Source: Chitinophagaceae bacterium (lineage in GTDB: Bacteria; Bacteroidota; Bacteroidia; Chitinophagales; Chitinophagaceae). From it: a stretch of 63,894 bases of DNA. The position numbers and the translations under genes are program-made. The stretch is from contig JAGKWS010000011.1 of the NCBI GenBank assembly GCA_021151685.1, forward strand, positions 1 through 63,894, in the 5' to 3' direction. The notes beneath the pieces are model-generated. The model did not search any database. It worked only from the letters and a program-made list of their open reading frames with translations, and was not told where the DNA came from. Of this stretch, positions 55,359-61,900 are shown in pieces (the stretch's first letter is position 1; each line of letters begins with the position of its first letter).

Positions 55359-57542
55359 CTATACATCCAGATTTTCTACAGCACCCATTAACGGCACTGC
55401 TGCCTTCCTTTTCAGCGGCTGCGACAATATCTTCTTAAAAGTATTCTTCATGATGTGGCGGTTGAAATGGTGTGCCACATAGCCAGCACCAAATGCCGAC
55501 AACTGGTTCCAATAAGTGGCATCGCTGTACAGGCGTAGAATTTCATCGCAAAGGCCATCCGAGGTATTCTGCCCACGGTACAGAAAACCCTCTTCCTTCG
55601 GTATACCTTCAAACGCAAGGAATGTGCCAGCCACCGGCACCCCTTTCGACATCGCCTCTATTACTTTACCCTTTACACCCGCACCTATACGCAATGGCAC
55701 TATGGCTATTCTTACCTGCTGGTACAATTCATCCAAATTCTCTACCGAGATATCTGAAACAATTTGCAGCAATTTGTAGCGTTTCTTATACTCGAATATA
55801 AATGTAGGTACATTAGAACCTGCTATAGTGAGCGCAATACCCTTGTTGTGCAGTGGCTCATATACCTCGTTCAGAAACCACCTCATGGCATCTTGGTTAG
55901 GGGTATGATTGAACCCTCCAATAAACATAATACCATTCCTGTTTTCGAATGGCGCAATGTTGGTGGCCACCTCAAAGAAGTAGGGAGGTATGTAATGCAG
56001 GGGTTGCGACACATAGGTACTCAGGTATTCCATCTCTTCATAACTTATCATCAACGAGTGGTCGGCCTGCTCATACATAAAATCTTCCTGTGCCTTCGCT
56101 ATTTTCGACTGATAGTCATATTCCACGTTCCGGTTCAACAAATGTTCCTGCTCCAGTCTCAGGTAACCAAGATCGTGACCATAGTAAATGACACAACCAG
56201 CATACTTATTGTTACGCAGTGTCATCATATGCGGTATACATATCGATGAACGACTCAGCAATACAGCATCAAAGTAGTGCATATTGGCCTTCAGGTAGTC
56301 GGTACGGTCGCCAAAAATCACCTCTACGCCCTTCTCCTGCAACTGTTGTGTGTAGGGTTGCCTTGCATGTGGGTTGGCACTCCAGAAAGCCACTTTATAA
56401 TTCAGTGACAAAAGCGTGTCTATAAAATTGCTTATGGTACGTGCCCCGGCATTATTGTCGGGCATGGGTATCTCGTGGTCTATTACCAACACATGCTGGT
56501 ACGCACCACTTCTGTCTCGTGCCAAAAACACATTGGTACCCTTTTCATACTTCCGGCTTAGCTCTGCCTTCCATTTTTCGGCAAATTTTTGCTGGTTTAC
56601 CTGCTGGTATTTCTTTATGCCTTTGTTCAGGTCGCGCCCGTGCGATATACCCTCGTAATGCACCACTACAGAGAACGGCTGATAGTATACTTTGTAGCCA
56701 CGTTTCCATACCTCCTGACAAAAATCGCTGTCCTCGTTATAAGCTGGTATATACCGCTCATCAAACCCACCAATCTCATCCCACAGATCTTTACGTATCA
56801 TCATCGATGCACCCGATACATAGTCTACCTCCTTCAGATAGTTGTATTCGGGTTTCTCCGGGCTGTCGAGATTACCATAATTCCATGCGCTGCCATCTTG
56901 CCACAGTATGCCGCCGGCTTCCTGCATTCTGCCATCGGCATATATCAGTTTAGAGCCTACCACACCTGCGGTTTTGTTCTCCATAAACACACGCAACATT
57001 TCGTACAGCCAGTCGCGCTTTGTTACGGTATCATTGTTCAGAAATATGACATACTCCCCTTTTGCTACCCTCGCAGCATTATTGCAATTACGCAAAAAAC
57101 CGAGGTTTTGCTCATTGGTTACCACTACAAGGTTCTGTATATGGTCTGTCAAAAATTCTATACGCTGTGTAGAGTTGTCATTGGCTATTATCACCTCATA
57201 GTCGGTATACCCCGACCCCTCCAGTATAGAGCGTACACAATAGTACACGTGCTCCAACTGATTATATGTAGGTATCACAATAGACACCTTGGGTACAGGC
57301 GCATAGGGCAGTGTTATCTTCAGGTGCTCATGTACCTCATTCAGCGACAAAATAGGCTCATAGGGCGAGCTTTTATCGTAGCCGGGAAAGAAATATTCTA
57401 TGCGCTGATGCAAAAAACTTTGGATGCCCGTTATGAGCCCCTTCTTTCTAATCTCTCTTAGCAAATCTTTAATAAGCACACGCTTTTCAGGACTTGCTGA
57501 AATGATTTTGACGTAGTGAATGTATTTGTCGGATTTTCCCAT
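55359..57542 (-). CDS. Multidomain glycosyltransferase GT2-GT4
   Basis: A 727-residue enzyme. The GT2 domain (about residues 80-330) has SIVIPTYNQLEHV, IIANDNSTQ, IFLNNDTV and GGFDERYIPAYNEDSDFCQ. The GT4 domain (about 365-715) has VLVIDHEIPMPDNNAGARTI, SRSSICIP, YYGHDLGYL, GIMFIGGFNHTPNQDAM and IVPLRIGAGVKGKVIEAMSKG. These match, in order, the last two thirds of the 999-residue enzyme at 49841, so the two are paralogues that differ by one GT2 domain. A -7 box lies about 94 bases upstream. Convergent with the yfhO-like gene. Probably builds the same or a related surface glycan. Confidence 0.92.
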   Translation of the reverse strand: MGKSDKYIHYVKIISASPEKRVLIKDLLREIRKKGLITGIQSFLHQRIEYFFPGYDKSSPYEPILSLNEVHEHLKITLPYAPVPKVSIVIPTYNQLEHVYYCVRSILEGSGYTDYEVIIANDNSTQRIEFLTDHIQNLVVVTNEQNLGFLRNCNNAARVAKGEYVIFLNNDTVTKRDWLYEMLRVFMENKTAGVVGSKLIYADGRMQEAGGILWQDGSAWNYGNLDSPEKPEYNYLKEVDYVSGASMMIRKDLWDEIGGFDERYIPAYNEDSDFCQEVWKRGYKVYYQPFSVVVHYEGISHGRDLNKGIKKYQQVNQQKFAEKWKAELSRKYEKGTNVFLARDRSGAYQHVLVIDHEIPMPDNNAGARTISNFIDTLLSLNYKVAFWSANPHARQPYTQQLQEKGVEVIFGDRTDYLKANMHYFDAVLLSRSSICIPHMMTLRNNKYAGCVIYYGHDLGYLRLEQEHLLNRNVEYDYQSKIAKAQEDFMYEQADHSLMISYEEMEYLSTYVSQPLHYIPPYFFEVATNIAPFENRNGIMFIGGFNHTPNQDAMRWFLNEVYEPLHNKGIALTIAGSNVPTFIFEYKKRYKLLQIVSDISVENLDELYQQVRIAIVPLRIGAGVKGKVIEAMSKGVPVAGTFLAFEGIPKEEGFLYRGQNTSDGLCDEILRLYSDATYWNQLSAFGAGYVAHHFNRHIMKNTFKKILSQPLKRKAAVPLMGAVENLDV

Positions 57543-57635
57543 GATGACTTATGTGTTTACGGCATCACTGAAATAGAGAAAACCGTCAGGGATATATGGC
57601 GTTTAGGAATAAGAAAAATATATAATATAGAACGG

Positions 57636-57643
57636 CAAAGTTA
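57636..57643 (-). promoter_or_regulatory. -7 box of the GT2-GT4 gene
   Basis: TAACTTTG on the minus strand fits TAnnTTTG, 93 bases before ATG 57542; the leader would be about 88 bases in an AT-rich stretch. Confidence 0.45.
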
Positions 57644-57780
57644 CCGATTTTTGATGTACACACGCACATAAGAAAAGATTTAACGAAAAATCTTACATAA
57701 GTGTGTGCAATGTTTCCTTTGCCGATATGAATATATGCAGATAATCTGCTACCTACCGCATTCTTAGCTCAGATTAAAAT

Positions 57781-58389
57781 GTGCTAAAAACTTTTAAGAA
57801 AATATTTTCCCGATTGTATAAAATTAGCACGATTTTTGCTGCTTGGAAGTATATTCTGTTCCTTGCCTTGCTCATAAAACTCACATCGAAAGGGCCCGTA
57901 TTTTTTGTGCAGAAACGCACCGGGTATATGGGTACAGAATTTGATTGTTTCAAATTCCGCACCATGTACATCAACGATGAGGCCCACATCAAACAGGTTT
58001 CCATCAACGACAAACGCATTACGCGCATTGGTAAATTCCTGCGCGTGACGCACCTCGATGAAACACCACAGTTCTTCAACGTATTGTTGGGAGATATGAG
58101 TGTTGTGGGCCCTCGTCCACACATGTTGTACCATACACGCTACTATTCCGAATGTATTCCTTATTACAACCTACGTTTGGAAGTATTGCCCGGCATGACC
58201 GGTATGGCACAAATAAAAGACTACATTGGAGAGATAAGTGTAGAACGCGAGTTGCGCAAACGTATACAGTGGGACATCTACTACATGAAAAACCGCAGTA
58301 TATGGCTCGACATCAATATCCTTTTTACCACATTTGGTTGCGTATTCTCTAAAGCCTTCCAAATGATTCGGGGCAAATCGGGTAAATAG
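57781..58389 (+). CDS. Phosphoglycosyl transferase (bacterial sugar transferase, monotopic)
   Basis: A 202-residue enzyme that moves a sugar-1-phosphate from an NDP-sugar to undecaprenyl phosphate, starting a glycan. It begins at GTG 57781; an in-frame TAA at 57775-57777 excludes any longer form. Core motifs are IKLTSKGPVFFVQKRTGYMG, CFKFRTM, the catalytic Asp93-Glu94 in HLDETPQFFNVL, GDMSVVGPRP and LPGMTGMAQIKDY. The N-terminal re-entrant helix is unusual: the Ser-Pro pair that normally bends it is replaced (STIFAAWKYILFLAL), and the usual FD start is missing. Activity should therefore be tested. It is a single gene with a strong terminator. Confidence 0.85.
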   Translation: MLKTFKKIFSRLYKISTIFAAWKYILFLALLIKLTSKGPVFFVQKRTGYMGTEFDCFKFRTMYINDEAHIKQVSINDKRITRIGKFLRVTHLDETPQFFNVLLGDMSVVGPRPHMLYHTRYYSECIPYYNLRLEVLPGMTGMAQIKDYIGEISVERELRKRIQWDIYYMKNRSIWLDINILFTTFGCVFSKAFQMIRGKSGK

Positions 58390-58427
58390 TGAATAACCTG
58401 TTTAAACTCAATAGTTTTATAATCAGT

Positions 58428-58458
58428 AAAAGGTGTGCCCAACGGCACACCTTTTTTT
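58428..58458 (+). terminator. Intrinsic terminator of the phosphoglycosyl transferase gene
   Basis: A 9-bp stem, AGGTGTGCC (58431-58439) with GGCACACCT (58444-58452), around a CAAC loop, with AAA before it and seven T including the last stem base after it. Confidence 0.92.
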
Positions 58459-58989
58459 AGATACCTGATAGTGACCGGGACATTAATCCAACATACGCTC
58501 CTGCTAATTGGCATTACTACCAACAACCTACATATTGTCACCACCCCATCCACTTTGCAACATGAATAGAAGGCCATTCTATGGCCATTTCAGGCAACTT
58601 TTGCACCAGGGGCACCAGCTACACAGCAGCCACAACCTATTTGGCCATTTTGTGCCAACACTACAAGCCAAGACTACATCAAGTACCGGCACACTATATC
58701 TGCAGACATTTATGCAAAAATGGCATTTTACCTACTCCATGCTACGCAGCAGACCAATACTACATACAACAAGAATAACAATGCCATTTTGACCTCGAAT
58801 AATAGAAAGTATGTTTCGCTGGCATACTCCATTTTTACTACAGGCACAAACCAATTTGCGAGCAGAGCACCACCATCTCTCCAGTAGTACTACAGCAATC
58901 AACTTTACAATTGCCACGTCTACCCACCCATAACACAAGAGCGGCTACCTCTTCCGAAGTAGCCGCCCGCTATTGTTTGTTTCTTTCTA
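58459..58989. other. Intergenic region without a recognised gene
   Basis: About 530 bp between two convergent genes. Only a hairpin at 58941-58966 was recognised. Short open frames here lack coding character. No displaced copy of the missing sorting domain of the neighbouring giant gene was seen. Confidence 0.4.
58941..58966 (-). terminator. Hairpin after the right-edge giant gene
   Basis: An 8-bp GC-rich stem, GCGGCTAC (58941-58948) with GTAGCCGC (58959-58966), followed on the minus strand by TCTTGTGTT. It lies about 25-30 bases past the stops at 58990 and 58995; the T-tract is weak. Confidence 0.6.
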
Positions 58990-61900
58990 TCAGCTTATTG
59001 CTGCATCACAAAGTGGAAGGTACGGGTCTCGGCACCTGTGTGTACGTTCAGCATATACATACCGTTCGCAAGGCCATTGCCCAGCTACCACATTCGCACT
59101 GCCAGTCAGGCCCGCGCAGTAGCCACCACTCACTACCTCTACGCTCACTTCGTCATTGTTCTGGTAGTCGGCACTGGTGTATACACTGCTCGTTGCACCG
59201 CTTACCTCTGTACCGTTCACATACCAGCGGTAGCTCGCTATCGTGCCGCCATTCGCTACGCGTGCTGTCAGCTTCAGGCTCTGACCTTCGCTGATGCTCA
59301 GACCCGGATTCGCTACTATACTCACCTCTGGGGCTGCAGGCGTTACTACGCGCATCTTCGTATCGCTGCTCACCATATCCTGCAAACGACATGGGAAGTT
59401 GCTCGTCATCTCACATGTTACCACATCGCCATTCTCTGGTACATAGCTATACGTGCTGCCGGCACCTACTGCTACGCCATTCTTCTTCCATATGAAGAAT
59501 GGTGCTGTTCCGCCCGCTACATCTGTAGCACTGTATGTTACGGTTGTACCCGCACATACCGTATCGTTCGGCATCACGCTCACCAACACCTGTGGCATTA
59601 CGTGCGCACTTACGTTCATCGTTACTGCGGCACTCACGCTCGCAGGAGTAGCACATACCGCACTGCTCGTCATCGTTACGCTCACCACATCGCCATCGTT
59701 GGGCACCAGCGAGAATGTTGACAGGCCCAAGCCTGTATTCACACCGTTCACCTGCCACTGATACATCGGTGACACTCCCGCATTCACCGCATCTGTAGTA
59801 AACGTTACCAGTGAACCCAGACATACTGTAGTACCCAGTGTCGATGTCATTGATATTGATGGTACTACTGTCGTGTTCATGCTCACGTTCGCCATGCCGT
59901 CCATCATGCTCACACACAGGGTGCTCGTGTTGCGGGCACGTACTGTGTACTCGCCTGTGGCCAGTTGGTTGCCAAAGTTCAGTGCATCGCCTGTACCTGC
60001 TATCGCTGCTCCTGTCGGTGTGCCATCACGGTACAACTGGTAGCTGATGCCCGTTGCAGAGCTGCTCAAACCTATTGCTACACCAGTAGCCGTAGGGCTG
60101 CTGCAATAGCTGCCACCGCCTGTCACAGCAAATACTTCTGGTACTGCATTCTCTGTTACTACTGCAAAACCGCTCATGTTCGATGTACAGCCGGTAGCCG
60201 TATTCGTAGCCACTACTGCATATGATCCGCTTGCTGTCTGGTTGCCGAAGCTGATCGGTCCATTTGCGCCATTCAGTACGGCTCCTGTTACCGGTACTGC
60301 ACCACGGTACAGTTGGTAGCTGATGCCCGCACTTGCAGGGGCCGAGCCCAACAGGCCTACTTCCACACCGCCACTGCCGCTACAGTAGCTACCGCCACCG
60401 TTCACCGCATATACCGCAGGTACTGCATTCATTACTACTGCTGCACTGCCGGTCATGGCTGCGCTACAACCTGTAGTGCCATTCACAGCCTGTACGCTGT
60501 ACGTACCGGCTGTGGTCATCATACCAAAATTCAGGTCGCCACCATCGCCCGATGTAGTGCTTATCAGCACGCCACCACGGAACAAACGGTAGTTCACACC
60601 TATCTGTGAGTTAGCCAGTTTCACTTCTACTCCGCTGCCACCGGCACAGTAAGCTCCCCCTCCGGTTACTGCATACGCTGTCGGGGCTGCATTAAATACC
60701 GATGTTACGCTGCCGCTCATCTGCTGCGTACAACCGCTGATGTTGCCCGTTGCTATTACCACATACGTACCAGCAGGCTGTGCACCAAAGCTCAGCGGAC
60801 TGCCGCTGTTACCAGCAATTGCCGCACCTACTGCACCTGTGGTGTTGTACAACTGATACATTACACCTGTCTGCGATCCGCTCAGATTGATTACTGAACC
60901 TGCACTGCCTTCGCAGTATGCGCCACCACCTGTCAGGTTGTAGGCCACAGGCAGGGCGTTGATGATGATAGACGGACTGCCCAGCATCATGTTCGTACAG
61001 CCGGTAGTGTTGTTCGTGCCTATTACATAGTAGCTGCCCGGTGTCGTCTGTGCACCAAAGTCTATCAGGCTACCTGTGCCCGGCATGCTCATGCTCATTG
61101 CTGTGCTGCCCATGTACAAACGGTAGCTTACCCCTGTCTCAGAGCTGTTCAGCAGTATGTTCACACCATCGCCGCCTGCGCAGTAGCTACTACCTACCGA
61201 CAATACAGGTTGCTGTGCAGGAAGTGCATTCACCGTTACGCCTGCCATGCCGCTCATGGCTGCTGTACAGCCGGTAGCATCGTTCGTAGCCAGTACGCTG
61301 TACGTACCTGCTGCTGTCTGCATACCAAAGCTGATGCCGCTGCCCGTACCTGCTACTGCTTCGCCGGCTGCTGTTGCTCCGTTATACAACTGGTAGCTTA
61401 CGCCACTCTGCGAGCCGTTCAGACCCACCGTTACGCCGGTTCCTGTAGCACAGTAGGCTCCGCCACCTGTTATATTCTTCACCAGTGGCAGGGCGTTTAC
61501 TATCACCGCTGCGCCACCAGTCATCCATTTCTCACAGCCTGTAGCCGTGTTCATTGCTTTTATTGTATAGTTGCCCGCCGCTGTCTGTGCGCCAAAGTCC
61601 AGTGCATCGCCTGTACCTTCTATAGCTGCACCTACCGTAGCCGTACCATTGTACAGTTGGTAGTCTATACCTGCTTCAGAGCCGCTCAATCCTATTGTTA
61701 CACCCGCTTCACCGGCACACAAGCTACCACCACCGGTTACGGTATAACCCGCAGGCAGGGTGTTGATCAGTACATCTGTGCTGCCACTCATGCCACGCAT
61801 ACAGCCTGTTACATCGTTTGTAGCCATTACGCTATAAGTACCTGCTACCGTCTGTGCACCAAAGCTGATCTCACCGCCATTGCCCGCTACTGCTGCACCC

